Source of the DNA: Candidatus Thorarchaeota archaeon
GTDB taxonomy: Archaea > Asgardarchaeota > Thorarchaeia > Thorarchaeales > Thorarchaeaceae
NCBI GenBank assembly: GCA_029855935.1
Contig: JAGSHN010000012.1
Coordinates: 124,001-188,000, forward strand
DNA length: 64,000 bases
Reading direction: 5' to 3'
The notes below the pieces were generated by a model. That model ran no database searches. It saw nothing but the letters and a program-made list of their open reading frames with translations, and was not told where the DNA came from. The stretch's first letter is position 1; every line of letters starts with the position of its first letter. Positions 36,167 through 44,816 of the stretch are shown piece by piece. A program made the translations under genes and the position numbers.

Positions 36167-36553
36167 ATGTTGTCAACAATGGGATGCAAGGCTGAAGGTG
36201 CTGCACAGGGCCTTACGCTCCTTGGTGCAGCAGTACTGTTTGTCTTTGGGCTCTTTAGCTTGGTGATACCTGGAGCACAGGTGGCAGCGTTCAGCGGCGA
36301 CGTGAATGCGGTCATCGACCTTGTTCTGGGAATCACACTGATACTGATGGCCATACTGGGCCTCGACGCATGCGGGTTCGTGAGTTGGAAGATCACCCGA
36401 AGCGGTCTTCTGCTGGCCATCTTTGGTTTTGTGTCCATAATCATAGTGGCACGAGGCCTCAATTTCAATCTTCTTAGTTGGCTGATGAACGCCGGAATGC
36501 TGGCAGGTCTAATGTTCATCATTGCAGGCATACTCATTCTGACGAAGAGCTGA
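36167..36553 (+). CDS. small four-helix membrane protein
   Basis: Not recognised. About 128 residues with four hydrophobic helices and very short loops; the cytoplasmic start has MGCKAEGA. The start at 36167 follows TATA-like CCTTTAAGG at 36116-36124. The longer frame upstream would begin before the predicted transcript start. A hairpin follows the stop. A comparable small membrane protein lies on the other side of the aminotransferase gene (38173-38508). No functional motif is visible. Confidence 0.65.
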   Translation: MLSTMGCKAEGAAQGLTLLGAAVLFVFGLFSLVIPGAQVAAFSGDVNAVIDLVLGITLILMAILGLDACGFVSWKITRSGLLLAIFGFVSIIIVARGLNFNLLSWLMNAGMLAGLMFIIAGILILTKS

Positions 36554-36557
36554 GAAC

Positions 36558-36574
36558 GGCCCCTCATAGGGGCC
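36558..36574 (+). terminator. hairpin after small membrane protein gene
   Basis: GGCCCC and GGGGCC form a 6-bp all-GC stem with a 5-base loop, 4 bases past the stop. T-rich sequence appears about 15 bases later. Confidence 0.4.
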
Positions 36575-36740
36575 ATCCCCCTGCTAGTTTCGTTTCGATA
36601 GGCCGCGCCAGAGCACGCTTCTGCTATGTACGGCCAGCGCGGTCACTCCTCTCCAGTACCGAGTTGGCCGACATCGGAAACTAGATTAGCCACATATCTC
36701 GCGCAGTCGCTCGACCCGGACCAACGGAGGTACTGTGGTA

Positions 36741-38093
36741 ATGGACAGCAGGCATTTTGAGATATTTAAGGAACTGGGCTTTGACGATATCACTCCAGAG
36801 ACGATGACAAACGAGTACTGGGCGAAGCGCGGCGCGAGGGCACTGGCGCTGACCACTCAGACCCGGGATGTCTATGGCTGCCTTGACCATACGCGCGGTG
36901 AGGGCATAACTCTCTACGACGTTGAGGGAACAGAGTATCTTGATATGACTGGCGGCGTTGCAGTCCGCGCGTTCGGGATTCGATATCGCCCGCTGGCCGA
37001 CTTTGAGTCACGAATCAGCGATGTGATTCACGAGTTCCCAGGCATGGACTTCGACGCCATTCCTCAGACCTTGCTTGCGGAGAAGCTTGCATCGATCACC
37101 CCCGGAGACCATCAGAAGCAGGTTGTATTCACGACCTCCGGTGGTCGTGCGGTCGAGGGGTGTATGAAATCGGCGATGGATCTGAGCGGTCGGCATAGGT
37201 TCGTCGCCTTTCGTCCCGCCTTCCACGGTCGCACAGGTTACGCGCTGGCTCTGACAGCCTCCAACTCCAAGCACAAGACAGGATTCCCCCAAGGTGTGGA
37301 TGTTGTCCGCGTGTTCTATCCGTACTGCTACCGCTGCCCCTATGGACAGACCGAGGAGGACTGCAATCTCGAATGTGTGGAGGCGCTGCGCTATGCCCTT
37401 GAGGTCGAGGGGAACGACATCGCTGCCACCGTGATGGAGCCAATCTGCGGTGAGGGCGGAATCATTGTACCGCCATCCAAGGCGGTCAAGGGAATGTACG
37501 AGGTGACAAAGGAGTTTGGCGGCTACTTTGTGTCTGATGAGGTCCAGGCTGGGATGGGCCGCACCGGGAAGTGGTGCGCGATAGAGAATCACAGTGTCGT
37601 GCCTGACTACGTGTCGATGGCCAAGGCCCTCGGCGGAGGTTATCCTCTTGGTGCGTCAATCGGGCCAGCACCTATGTATACAGGTCCGTCACGTCACTCG
37701 GAGACCTTCTCTGCTGAGCCAAGAATGGCGTTGATTGCCCTCTGGGTCCTGCGCCACATCGAGGAGGGCGACTTCCTCAGGAAGAACCGCGAGAACGGTG
37801 AGTATCTACTCCGGCGCCTTGAGGAGCTCGTGGAGAAGCATGAGGTCGTTGGCGATGCCCGCGGAATCGGTCTGATGGCTGGCATCGAGATTGTCAAGAG
37901 CAAGAGGGGGAAGGAGAAGGCCCCCAAGCTCCGGGACCGGATAATAAAGCATCTTGTGTCTAAGGAGCACCTCTGGGTGCTTGGAGCGGGGCAGAATGTA
38001 ATCCGCTTCACGCCGAGCTATGTCATCACGCCGGAGGAGATTGACGACGCGGTAGATCGTCTTGACCGGGCCATAGGTGCAGTGACAGAATAG
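36741..38093 (+). CDS. class III PLP-dependent aminotransferase
   Basis: A 450-residue pyridoxal-phosphate enzyme of the 4-aminobutyrate/ornithine aminotransferase group. The PLP lysine is in MAKALGGGYPLG (about 293-304), with DEVQAGMGRTGK preceding it and the substrate-side FTTSGGRAVEG at about 132. The YCYRCPYGQTEEDC segment is typical of archaeal branch members, which include omega-aminotransferases and broad-specificity amino acid racemases, so the substrate is open. ATG 36741 lies 9 bases past GGAGGT; GTG 36735 is an alternative. No pathway genes are adjacent. Confidence 0.9.
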   Translation: MDSRHFEIFKELGFDDITPETMTNEYWAKRGARALALTTQTRDVYGCLDHTRGEGITLYDVEGTEYLDMTGGVAVRAFGIRYRPLADFESRISDVIHEFPGMDFDAIPQTLLAEKLASITPGDHQKQVVFTTSGGRAVEGCMKSAMDLSGRHRFVAFRPAFHGRTGYALALTASNSKHKTGFPQGVDVVRVFYPYCYRCPYGQTEEDCNLECVEALRYALEVEGNDIAATVMEPICGEGGIIVPPSKAVKGMYEVTKEFGGYFVSDEVQAGMGRTGKWCAIENHSVVPDYVSMAKALGGGYPLGASIGPAPMYTGPSRHSETFSAEPRMALIALWVLRHIEEGDFLRKNRENGEYLLRRLEELVEKHEVVGDARGIGLMAGIEIVKSKRGKEKAPKLRDRIIKHLVSKEHLWVLGAGQNVIRFTPSYVITPEEIDDAVDRLDRAIGAVTE

Positions 38094-38110
38094 GAATAAA
38101 GAGTGGGGAC

Positions 38111-38150
38111 GAGACGTGTTCCTGGCACGTATGCCGCTGGGACACGTCTC
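38111..38150. terminator. inverted repeat between convergent genes
   Basis: GAGACGTGT and ACACGTCTC form a perfect 9-bp stem with a 22-base loop. It lies between the aminotransferase gene and the convergent small membrane protein gene and may stop transcription from both sides. Confidence 0.45.
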
Positions 38151-38172
38151 TCTGAACGTCCTCTGTACTCGA

Positions 38173-38508
38173 CTATAGCAGTAGTATGATTCCGCCGATG
38201 AGGACGAGAAGTCCTCCAAGGCCCGCACCGATGACCATCAACACGATACCGAGGATGATCATCACGACTCCGTTGTTCTCCAGCTTCAGTGCTGGAATAT
38301 CAACTACTCCACTCGTGGCAAGTACAATCAGTGCGACAACTATCTGTACAATACCAACGACGATACCGCCCAGTGGACCGATGACGTTGAACCAACTGAG
38401 GTAGCCAGATACCCAGTTGATAGCGGTCAGTATTCCTGTCAGAAGTGCTATTATGCCACCGATGACAATCAGAAGGTCAGCTGCCTTCTTGTTGGAAGCT
38501 TTCGACAT
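38173..38508 (-). CDS. small glycine-rich membrane protein
   Basis: Not recognised. The protein has 111 residues, mostly hydrophobic, with about four membrane helices (LLIVIGGIIALLTGILTAI, GGIVVGIVQIVVALIVLA, VVMIILGIVLMVIG, GGLLVLIGGIILLL) and a short basic N-terminus. Glycine-rich helices could pack tightly. A minus-strand TATA-like GATATAAC at about 38562-38569 predicts a start near 38538. Similar in size to the membrane protein at 36167 but not clearly homologous. Confidence 0.65.
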   Translation of the reverse strand: MSKASNKKAADLLIVIGGIIALLTGILTAINWVSGYLSWFNVIGPLGGIVVGIVQIVVALIVLATSGVVDIPALKLENNGVVMIILGIVLMVIGAGLGGLLVLIGGIILLL

Positions 38509-38771
38509 ATGTCTTCCACTCTCCTCTAAAGAGAATTTGCGAAAATTAGCACGCCGCCTTTGTTATATCTCTTGCTGTAAGAGGGGGCCTTCTTCTGAAG
38601 TTCTCTGAAGATGAAACAGAGGGTGAGTGGAGCGGTGTCGGGGCGGAGATGTCAGTACCACATCCCCCATGACCAGTTCTTGTTGTCAATCTCTCATGCG
38701 CCTACTGTAGTAGGTCCATTGACTGTGTCCCTGACCGAACTTGCCCGCTTGTTCGTTTGCCTGACGCTAAT
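38509..38771. other. gene-free stretch between divergent promoters
   Basis: No convincing gene lies between 38509 and 38828. It holds the promoter of the small membrane protein (minus strand) near 38562 and, at 38772-38779, the promoter of the winged-helix gene. A 69-codon frame at 38611-38820 has no ribosome binding site and no convincing protein character. Confidence 0.4.
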
Positions 38772-38779
38772 CCTTATAG
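38772..38779 (+). promoter_or_regulatory. TATA box of winged-helix gene
   Basis: CCTTATAG predicts a start near 38802. The strong AGGAGGTAAG ribosome binding site at 38813-38822 and the ATG at 38829 follow. Confidence 0.5.
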
Positions 38780-38828
38780 GGTTCTATGTTGCTCCTCTGT
38801 CAGAACACAAAAGGAGGTAAGAAGCGCG

Positions 38829-39087
38829 ATGGCAATAACCGAATGGGGGAATCACGTTTGTCCGAAGATCCTTCCTAGCGCTGCCTCCCTCCGCGAAGTT
38901 CGTCTACGTTCTTCTTAAGGCGCGACAGCGCATGTCGCGTCAGGAGCTGATTGATGAGTCGTTCCTGCCTCCCCGGACTGTCAATTATGGCCTCAGTAGG
39001 CTCAAGGAGCTGGGTCTGGTGAGAGAGGAGTCTCACGCGGAGGACTTGCGGAAGGTCGTCTACGAGCTGACGGAGGCTCCCTTCTAG
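38829..39087 (+). pseudogene. winged-helix regulator split by an apparent +1 frameshift
   Basis: An ATG at 38829 sits 7 bases behind the strong site AGGAGGTAAG and encodes MAITEWGNHVCPKILPS before its frame closes at a stop near 38916. The +1 frame continues without a start codon of its own. It encodes LPPSAKFVYVLLKARQR, then SRQELIDESFLPPRTVNY and GLSRLKELGLVREE, a clear MarR/ArsR-type winged helix, ending at TAG 39085-39087. Joined, they give a protein of about 85 residues. Either the gene is broken, the base call is wrong, or a +1 shift is used. An internal ATG at 38932 would cut into the first helix and has no ribosome binding site. Confidence 0.6.
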
Positions 39088-39279
39088 CGACGCCGAGATA
39101 GATGTGTGGATGCCGGGCCCAGCTGTGTCCGGTGTCCTCTCCCTCATCCCCGACGGACAGTCAGAAAGGTCTCGATAGTTGATGTGTGAAGAGCGTGATG
39201 GTCTCGGAGTGCATCCAAAAGCCTCATAATGGGTGGGTCGTGGGCTGTCACATCATCGACTTGAGACGAGGCTGTATCG

Positions 39280-40638
39280 ATGGACTTCTACCAAGCGGCA
39301 GGCGTTGAGCCCATTGGCAATCTCCGAAGGACGCATTTGTCAAGCCAGATAACGAACGACTTGGTTGGCCAGACCGTAGTCCTGATGGGCTGGGTTCACA
39401 TCCTACGCGACAAGGGCCGGATCAAGTTTCTCATCCTGAGAGATGAGGGAGGCACGGTCCAGATCACAATTCCGAAGAAGAAGGTGTCTGAGGAGGTCTT
39501 TGATATCTCCGGCCGACTCAAGCCAGAGGCCGTTGTGGCAGTTGAGGGTGAGGTGGTAGAGGCCCCACAGTCAAAGACGGGTGTGGAGGTCATCCCGCAT
39601 TCCATTCACATCCTCAACACTTCTGAGCCTCTGCCCATTGACGTCGTGGAGGGAAAGGTGTCCATAGAGCTTGACACTCGTCTCAATTATCGTATCTTGG
39701 ACCTTCGCAAGCCGACGGTCAATGCAATCTTTCGCATCCAACACTCTCTTGTCCGCTTCTCACGGGAGTTCCTTGAGAGCAACGGCTTTGTCGAGATACA
39801 CACTCCCAAGATTGTGGCTGAGGCGACAGAGGGAGGGGCTAACCTGTTCGAGATACAGTACTTCGAGCGAAAGGCGTTCCTCGCGCAGAGTCCCCAGTTC
39901 TACAAGCAGCTGATGCTGCTGGCTGGCTTTGGCCGCGTCTTTGAGATAGCCCCCGTGTTCCGCGCGGAGAAACATAATACTCGTCGTCACATCAACGAGT
40001 ACACGTCCTTCGATTTCGAGATGGCATGGATTGGAGGTGTGGAGGATGTCATGCAGATGGAGGAGCAGATGCTGAGCTACGCCTTTGCCAAGACCTTGGA
40101 GGCATCAGAGCGGGAGCTCAAACTACTGGGTGTCGATCTCAAGGTTCCGAAGACACCCTTCCCTCGAATCAAGTATGCTGAGGTCATAGACCTGCTCAAC
40201 TCCGAGGGCAAGGAGATCTCCATTCACGACGACCTCGACCCGGAGAGCGAGAGGATGTTGGGAGAGATATTCCCTGAGAAGTTCGGCACCGACTTGGTGT
40301 TCATCACACACTATCCTCTGGAGCTCCGACCAGCGTACACGATGCCGAGCCTGACGGACGAGGGGATGACAGAGAGCTTCGACCTGACCTACAAGGGAAT
40401 GGAGATCACCACCGGCGGGCAGAGAATACATCTCTACGACCTGCTCGTGGAGCGTTTCAAGGCAAAGGGCTTCAACCCCGACCACTTCCGCTTCTACCTC
40501 GACCCGTTCAGGTATGGTGCGCCACCACACGGGGGTCTTGGTCTCGGTGTGGAACGCCTGACGATGCAGCTGCTTGGTCTGGAGAACATCCGTGAGGCCG
40601 CGCTGCTGCCTCGTGACCGCGACCGACTCACCCCATAA
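39280..40638 (+). CDS. aspS: aspartyl-tRNA synthetase, archaeal type
   Basis: A class II aminoacyl-tRNA synthetase of 452 residues that charges tRNA-Asp; archaeal forms may also charge tRNA-Asn. The N-terminal OB-fold binds the anticodon ([26 protein letters not shown] is split across residues 32-58). The catalytic domain has motif 1 around [15 protein letters not shown], motif 2 [19 protein letters not shown] and motif 3 GLGLGVERL. Discriminating or not cannot be settled without comparing the anticodon-recognition loop. A possible TATA box CCTCATAA is at 39223-39230. It is upstream of the ESCRT locus on the same strand, but the ESCRT gene has its own promoter. Confidence 0.95.
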   Translation: MDFYQAAGVEPIGNLRRTHLSSQITNDLVGQTVVLMGWVHILRDKGRIKFLILRDEGGTVQITIPKKKVSEEVFDISGRLKPEAVVAVEGEVVEAPQSKTGVEVIPHSIHILNTSEPLPIDVVEGKVSIELDTRLNYRILDLRKPTVNAIFRIQHSLVRFSREFLESNGFVEIHTPKIVAEATEGGANLFEIQYFERKAFLAQSPQFYKQLMLLAGFGRVFEIAPVFRAEKHNTRRHINEYTSFDFEMAWIGGVEDVMQMEEQMLSYAFAKTLEASERELKLLGVDLKVPKTPFPRIKYAEVIDLLNSEGKEISIHDDLDPESERMLGEIFPEKFGTDLVFITHYPLELRPAYTMPSLTDEGMTESFDLTYKGMEITTGGQRIHLYDLLVERFKAKGFNPDHFRFYLDPFRYGAPPHGGLGLGVERLTMQLLGLENIREAALLPRDRDRLTP

Positions 40639-40660
40639 CCAGGGGCAACGTAATACTACG

Positions 40661-40668
40661 CCTTAAAG
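40661..40668 (+). promoter_or_regulatory. TATA box of vps28/22 fusion gene
   Basis: CCTTAAAG predicts a start near 40692. ACTACG at 40655-40660 and CGTAGT at 40678-40683 flank it as a 6-bp inverted repeat, which could be chance. Confidence 0.45.
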
Positions 40669-40729
40669 GAGCCGCTACGTAGTCGGTGACTGGTCAGCAG
40701 GTGTTGGCAGTAGCGTAGAGGTTTTGAAC

Positions 40730-41509
40730 ATGAGTGATGCTTTCCAGTCCGAAGTGTATGCCTCCATTGCCACACTGGACCAGCTCAAGCGTCTCTACGA
40801 CCTCGGCGATATCGATGTCCGCTTCTTCGAGCGTGAGTCGCGAGCATTGATCAACGAGGTTCAGCGTGGTCTCGAACAGATGAAGCGTCTTGGGCTGGAT
40901 GTGCAGGCCTTTCTGACAGACTGGAGCATACACCAGCGTTTTCCGGAGGCTGCGAATCTACTCGGACTGGTCCCTGCGCAGCCGGCAGGCCCGACGTGGA
41001 CGGCGGGCCAGTGGGCATCGAAAGAGGAGTTCTATGACTACCTAGGTCTGCTTGTTCTTGATGTGGCGACCAAACATTCCTCAAAGGGTCTGATCGGTCT
41101 GGCTGAGATGATAGTCGAGGTGCTCCGCAGCCTGCCTAATCCCCAGGTGGCCAAGTTCACTGACGTCATCGAGGCCGTCAACCGCGTTTCGGGGGCTGGA
41201 CTGATTCCCGGTATCCGTACGCTGAAGGGTGGTGTCAAGGTTGTCGAGCTCCGCCCCCTTGAGCTGAGACGTGATCAGGCCGATGTCATCAATCTCGCGG
41301 CGGGCAAGGGCTACGTTTCTCTTGAAGAGGTGATGATGAACCTCGGTTGGTCCGAGGATCACGCACGACGCGTCCTGGCCAGTCTTGTAGAAGCCGGGAT
41401 AGCGGTCGTGAGCCTGAAGTATAGCACAGGTGGCAGATACTATTTCCCCGGGCTCCGTCCGATGGAACAGGATGGTGGCCCGGACGGCAGTCCTACAGTC
41501 TCAGAGTGA
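40730..41509 (+). CDS. Vps28-like/Vps22 (EAP30) fusion protein, ESCRT-I/II
   Basis: A 259-residue protein joining two ESCRT parts. Residues about 8-75 follow the Vps28 N-terminal domain pattern: VYASIATLDQLKRLYDLGDID, then a helix, then DVQAFLTDWSI and a terminal EAANLL. Residues about 95-250 follow Vps22/EAP30: FYDYLGLLVLDVATKH, KGLIGLAEMIVEVL, FTDVIEAVNRVSGAGLIPG, then a second winged helix (VINLAAGKGYVSLEEVMMNLGW, RRVLASLVEAGIAVV, GRYYFPGL). In eukaryotes Vps28 bridges ESCRT-I to ESCRT-II; here the link would be covalent. ATG 40730 has AGAGGT 7 bases upstream. It overlaps convergent vps25 by 17 bp. Confidence 0.82.
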   Translation: MSDAFQSEVYASIATLDQLKRLYDLGDIDVRFFERESRALINEVQRGLEQMKRLGLDVQAFLTDWSIHQRFPEAANLLGLVPAQPAGPTWTAGQWASKEEFYDYLGLLVLDVATKHSSKGLIGLAEMIVEVLRSLPNPQVAKFTDVIEAVNRVSGAGLIPGIRTLKGGVKVVELRPLELRRDQADVINLAAGKGYVSLEEVMMNLGWSEDHARRVLASLVEAGIAVVSLKYSTGGRYYFPGLRPMEQDGGPDGSPTVSE

Positions 41510-42179
41510 TGGCATGGCGTTTCTTGTCAAGCCACTCGGCCAGTCCGTCCTCCACCAGGATTTGGAGAGCCCTGTGCAGCTCCTCCTCGGGCAGAGATGA
41601 GAAGGTTTCCTCTGGACACTGAATGACAAGGGTCTTGACATCAATCTGCCGTTCCCCTCGCCTCAGTGCCCATGCGTAGATGACCTCGGCCCACTCCTGC
41701 ACGGAGCGCCAGTATACCCTCAGCCTCCTCTTCTCCTCGTCCATCCACTCTGCGACTCCCTGCCCAACCAACCAGTCCCCAATCAGTCTGAATGCCTCAA
41801 TCTTTCCGTGAATCTCGCCGAACTCTCTCTCTATGATGAAATCGCCAAGCGAAACAACATGGGCACCCTGATGCCTCGCCCAGTCGAGCAGATACTCTCC
41901 CCACTCTGCTGTCCATCTTTCCCTTGCCGCGTCATTCTCTGGAACTGTATACATCCACACGGCGGCGCGCGAGCCACCCCATGGAGGCGGTGGTCCTCTC
42001 TCCCTCTGGGCCACGGTGACTGCCTGCGTCCGCACTCTCGCTGAATCCCTCGTCCTGTCGTGGCGTATCGCACCGGAGATTGGGAGCGGCTGACCTCTCG
42101 CTGTTTCCGTAGCTGGTACAGTGTCCCGCTGTTCCCCGGTTCGTTTCTCCCGCTGTTTCCGTTGTTCTCTCACAGCCAC
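41493..42179 (-). CDS. vps25: Vps25-like ESCRT-II subunit with long N-terminal extension
   Basis: The protein has 228 residues. The C-terminal 150 follow Vps25: two winged helices. Key segments are AEWGEYLLDWARHQGA, GVAEWMDEEKRRLRVYWR, VQEWAEVIYAWALRRG and LHRALQILVEDGLAEWLD; the WR...EWAxxIYxW block is the most telling. Residues 1-70 are basic, Gln/Arg/Thr-rich and probably disordered, ending in a PPPPWGG stretch that recalls the aromatic-proline start of eukaryotic Vps25. In ESCRT-II it binds Vps22 and recruits ESCRT-III. It starts at GTG 2 bases after the vps4 stop, so the genes form one transcript. Confidence 0.85.
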   Translation of the reverse strand: MAVREQRKQREKRTGEQRDTVPATETARGQPLPISGAIRHDRTRDSARVRTQAVTVAQRERGPPPPWGGSRAAVWMYTVPENDAARERWTAEWGEYLLDWARHQGAHVVSLGDFIIEREFGEIHGKIEAFRLIGDWLVGQGVAEWMDEEKRRLRVYWRSVQEWAEVIYAWALRRGERQIDVKTLVIQCPEETFSSLPEEELHRALQILVEDGLAEWLDKKRHAITLRL

Positions 42180-42181
42180 GG

Positions 42182-43381
42182 CTACGGTGCCTCCGCCCAG
42201 CTGACGTACCTGCTTATGTCATTGGCTCTGATGGCTGGCCTCGTCAGGTCGATGGCGTACAGAAAGTCGTCCATACTCACAGGACGCAATACGGGGGTCA
42301 GACCATCACTCGAGAGCTGTCCGGTTCGCTGAAGTTCTCTGATCGGCTCCATTGCAGCCTCCCTGCATATCACGCTGATGTCCCTCCCGCTGTAGCCCTC
42401 GGTCAGGTCGGCAAGATCGCGGAAGCTCACATCTGCAGCGACTTCGACATCACGCATATGGACCCTGAAGATCATCTCCCGGGCATTCAGGTCCGGTAGA
42501 GGCACCAGTATCCGCTTCTCGAATCTGGACAGCAAGGCAAAGTCGAGTTCCCAAGGTAGATTTGTGGCCGCTATCACTGTGACTCGTTCTTCCGGTCTGC
42601 TGTTCAGGCCCTGGAGCTCGGTGAGGAGTTGAGTCTTCAATCGACGTTCTCCTCCGACATCGTCTGAGGAGCGCAGGCTACCGATGGAGTCTATCTCGTC
42701 GACGAAGATGATGGACGGCTGTCTCTCCCGGGCCATTGCGAAGAGAAGGTGGACGAGCCGCTCTGACTCCCCCAACCATTTGCTCACAATATTGGCTGCG
42801 GATACGTTGAAGAAGGTGGCGTTGATCTCTGCGGCTACCGCCTTGGCAATCATGGTCTTTCCGCAACCAGATGGACCATAGAGCAGGATGCCCCTCCACG
42901 GCTGTCTGGCCCGTCCTCGAAATAGCCCCGGATACCTCATTGGGACAATGACTGCGTCGTTGATTGCCTGTTTCGCCATCTCAAGACCCGCCACATCTGT
43001 GAGCCGGACGTTCGGTCTCTCCGTCACCATGGTGTCCTCAAGGGCCTCCATGAGATTGCGAGTTTCTGCAGAATCGGTTGCGAGTTCAGACCGTGGTGAG
43101 GCTGGCGAGACTGGCATGTCCGACGAGCTGGTGGGCCGTGGTCTCCGGGCGCGATGTTCGACAGTCACTCCCGACAGCTGCTTGACTCGCTGTATGCACT
43201 CCTCTGCGCGCCTGTAGTAGTAGTCTCTGACAGAGGGAATGCTTGTAGACCTAGACAGCTGCACGAGGACCCTGCTGGCCTGCAGATATGCCTGACAGGC
43301 CTCTCTTGCGAGGTTCTTCTGGTCCAGCTGTATGGCACGGCCGAGCAGCTCTCTCAGACCGCGGTCTATTCTGTCTGACAT
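42182..43381 (-). CDS. vps4: Vps4-type AAA ATPase with MIT domain
   Basis: An AAA ATPase of 399 residues that disassembles ESCRT-III filaments. Residues 1-72 form an MIT three-helix domain (LLGRAIQLDQKNLAREACQA, YYYRRAEECIQRV). A flexible linker (75-105) is followed by the AAA core: Walker A GPSGCGKT (169-176), pore loop KWLGES (201-206), Walker B IIFVDEID (224-231), sensor 1 AATN (271-274), and arginines near LLSRFEKR (283-290). The C-terminal part ends with the Vps4-type YAIDLTRPAI segment. The MIT domain should bind the C-terminal MIM1-like motif of the ESCRT-III protein at 48001. A TATA box lies at 43412-43419; vps25 follows directly. Confidence 0.95.
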   Translation of the reverse strand: MSDRIDRGLRELLGRAIQLDQKNLAREACQAYLQASRVLVQLSRSTSIPSVRDYYYRRAEECIQRVKQLSGVTVEHRARRPRPTSSSDMPVSPASPRSELATDSAETRNLMEALEDTMVTERPNVRLTDVAGLEMAKQAINDAVIVPMRYPGLFRGRARQPWRGILLYGPSGCGKTMIAKAVAAEINATFFNVSAANIVSKWLGESERLVHLLFAMARERQPSIIFVDEIDSIGSLRSSDDVGGERRLKTQLLTELQGLNSRPEERVTVIAATNLPWELDFALLSRFEKRILVPLPDLNAREMIFRVHMRDVEVAADVSFRDLADLTEGYSGRDISVICREAAMEPIRELQRTGQLSSDGLTPVLRPVSMDDFLYAIDLTRPAIRANDISRYVSWAEAP

Positions 43382-43411
43382 AGGTACCCTCTACTGGTGA
43401 GTCAGAGTGGG

Positions 43412-43419
43412 ATTAAGAA
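43412..43419 (-). promoter_or_regulatory. TATA box of vps4-vps25
   Basis: Reads TTCTTAAT on the minus strand and predicts a start near 43390, giving a short leader before the vps4 start codon at 43381. Confidence 0.5.
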
Positions 43420-43464
43420 CCTCTGTGACTGCTCGGTATTACGTGCCTATGCGTTCCTACTTGT

Positions 43465-44814
43465 TCAGCCGGACGTGATCTGTGCCTGCTCTACTACGAT
43501 GGAGGGTGTGATTGCCTCAGAGGTCCTCCTCACATCCCCTCCGACGAGGATCACTCGTCTGAGCAGGTCGAGCATGTTTATTCCGATGAGAGTACTCTTC
43601 ACAGGGTACCGAATCTCTCCATTCTCGAAATAGTATCCCTCCATCACAAGTGCGCTGAGGTCGCCTGTCGTCATATTCGGTCTGTCGCCCGTGTCGCGAC
43701 AGAGTATACCGCGACCCACCTCTTCAACCAGATCCATCAGCCCGCCTCTTCCCGGTTGGACTATGAGATTACTTGGAGCAATCCTTGGAGGGCTGGAGTA
43801 GGAGGATCGGCTTGCGTGAGCGGTGTTCTCAACTTGATCCTTCTGTGCAGTGTACGAGTTGTGCAGTAGACTCTTTAGTACTCCCTGCTCAAGTAGCATT
43901 ATTCTCCTCGACGGAACCCCCTCTCCGTCGAACGGTCTTGAGCTGACCTCTCCAGGGCTCAGCGCATCATCTACTATAGTCAGGTGTTCAGAGGCTATCT
44001 GCTGTCCGAGGGCATCGGCGACGTACGACCGGCCGAACTGAACCTCCTCAGCGTTGACCGCTCCACCGAACCCGCCGCCAAGTACCGAGCCGACAGCTAT
44101 CGGCCCGAATACCACCGGCATCTTGTCGTTCTCAATTCTTCTGCCTCCGAGGTTTGCGATGACCGCAGCGGCCGCCTCTCTACCGACCTTCTCAGGGTCG
44201 AACTCGCGCAATGCTCGCGCCAGCTCATATTCAGAGCTCGATGTCTGTTCATCCTCTGTCTTGATGGTCGGAGCCGAGTAGATGTATCCGGTAGTCCCCT
44301 CGTAGTATGCCTCGATGCCCAACGAATTCACGATGCCAGCGCCCCCACGCGAGGTCCGCATCTGTGCCTCAATTGCATACTTGTAGTCTGACAAGCTCTC
44401 TTTGGTCGCGTCGACCATCCTTGTGACAATGTCGGCGGCCTCTTCGGAGCTGAGGTTGGCCATCGCCCGGTCGTAGAGTCTCTCAACAACTGGATATCCA
44501 CCGCTCGCCGAGGGGAGCGATCCAAAATCGGGGTCGGGGACAGAGACATGTGCGAGCGAGATGGCTCTCTCGACAGCGGCCCTGACGTCCTCCTCTCGGA
44601 TGGTCGTGACGTATGCAAAGCCGATTCTACTATCAATGACACACCTTATTCCACAGCCACTGTCACACCTCTCTGCAGCGCTCTTGATTGAGTTGTTCTC
44701 CACCTCAATTGTGAACGAGCGAGTGCTCGCCACAAAGGCCTCGGCCTGCTCGGCGCCTTGTCTCTCAGCGTGTCTGACCGCTATCTCAGCGATACCAAGT
44801 ATCTCTTCCCGCAC
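43465..44814 (-). CDS. tldE: TldE/PmbA-type subunit of TldD/E protease
   Basis: A 449-residue non-catalytic partner of TldD. It shares the fold (SRIGFAYVTTIREEDVRAAVERAI; VVFGPIAVGSVLGGGFGGAVNAEEV) but lacks the HExxxH zinc motif. At the end, GDLSALVMEGYYFENGEI matches PmbA. TldD/TldE heterodimers thread and cleave unfolded peptides. The start is GTG 44814, directly 2 bases after the tldD stop and behind GGAGGGAT; the longer frame to 44901 lies inside tldD. The pair lies between vps4-vps25 and the steadiness-box gene. Confidence 0.92.
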   Translation of the reverse strand: MREEILGIAEIAVRHAERQGAEQAEAFVASTRSFTIEVENNSIKSAAERCDSGCGIRCVIDSRIGFAYVTTIREEDVRAAVERAISLAHVSVPDPDFGSLPSASGGYPVVERLYDRAMANLSSEEAADIVTRMVDATKESLSDYKYAIEAQMRTSRGGAGIVNSLGIEAYYEGTTGYIYSAPTIKTEDEQTSSSEYELARALREFDPEKVGREAAAAVIANLGGRRIENDKMPVVFGPIAVGSVLGGGFGGAVNAEEVQFGRSYVADALGQQIASEHLTIVDDALSPGEVSSRPFDGEGVPSRRIMLLEQGVLKSLLHNSYTAQKDQVENTAHASRSSYSSPPRIAPSNLIVQPGRGGLMDLVEEVGRGILCRDTGDRPNMTTGDLSALVMEGYYFENGEIRYPVKSTLIGINMLDLLRRVILVGGDVRRTSEAITPSIVVEQAQITSG

Positions 44815-44816
44815 CT

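Noticed and set aside
38611-38820. 69-codon frame upstream of the winged-helix gene
   Set aside because: No ribosome binding site, overlaps the promoter and the ribosome binding site of the winged-helix gene, and only one hydrophobic stretch.
38875-39147. 90-codon frame on the minus strand
   Set aside because: It is the reverse complement of the winged-helix coding stretch and shows no protein motif.
40655-40683. ACTACG/CGTAGT inverted repeat around the ESCRT promoter
   Set aside because: Only 6 bp per arm with a 17-base spacer, expected by chance in a window of this size; noted with the promoter but not claimed as an operator.
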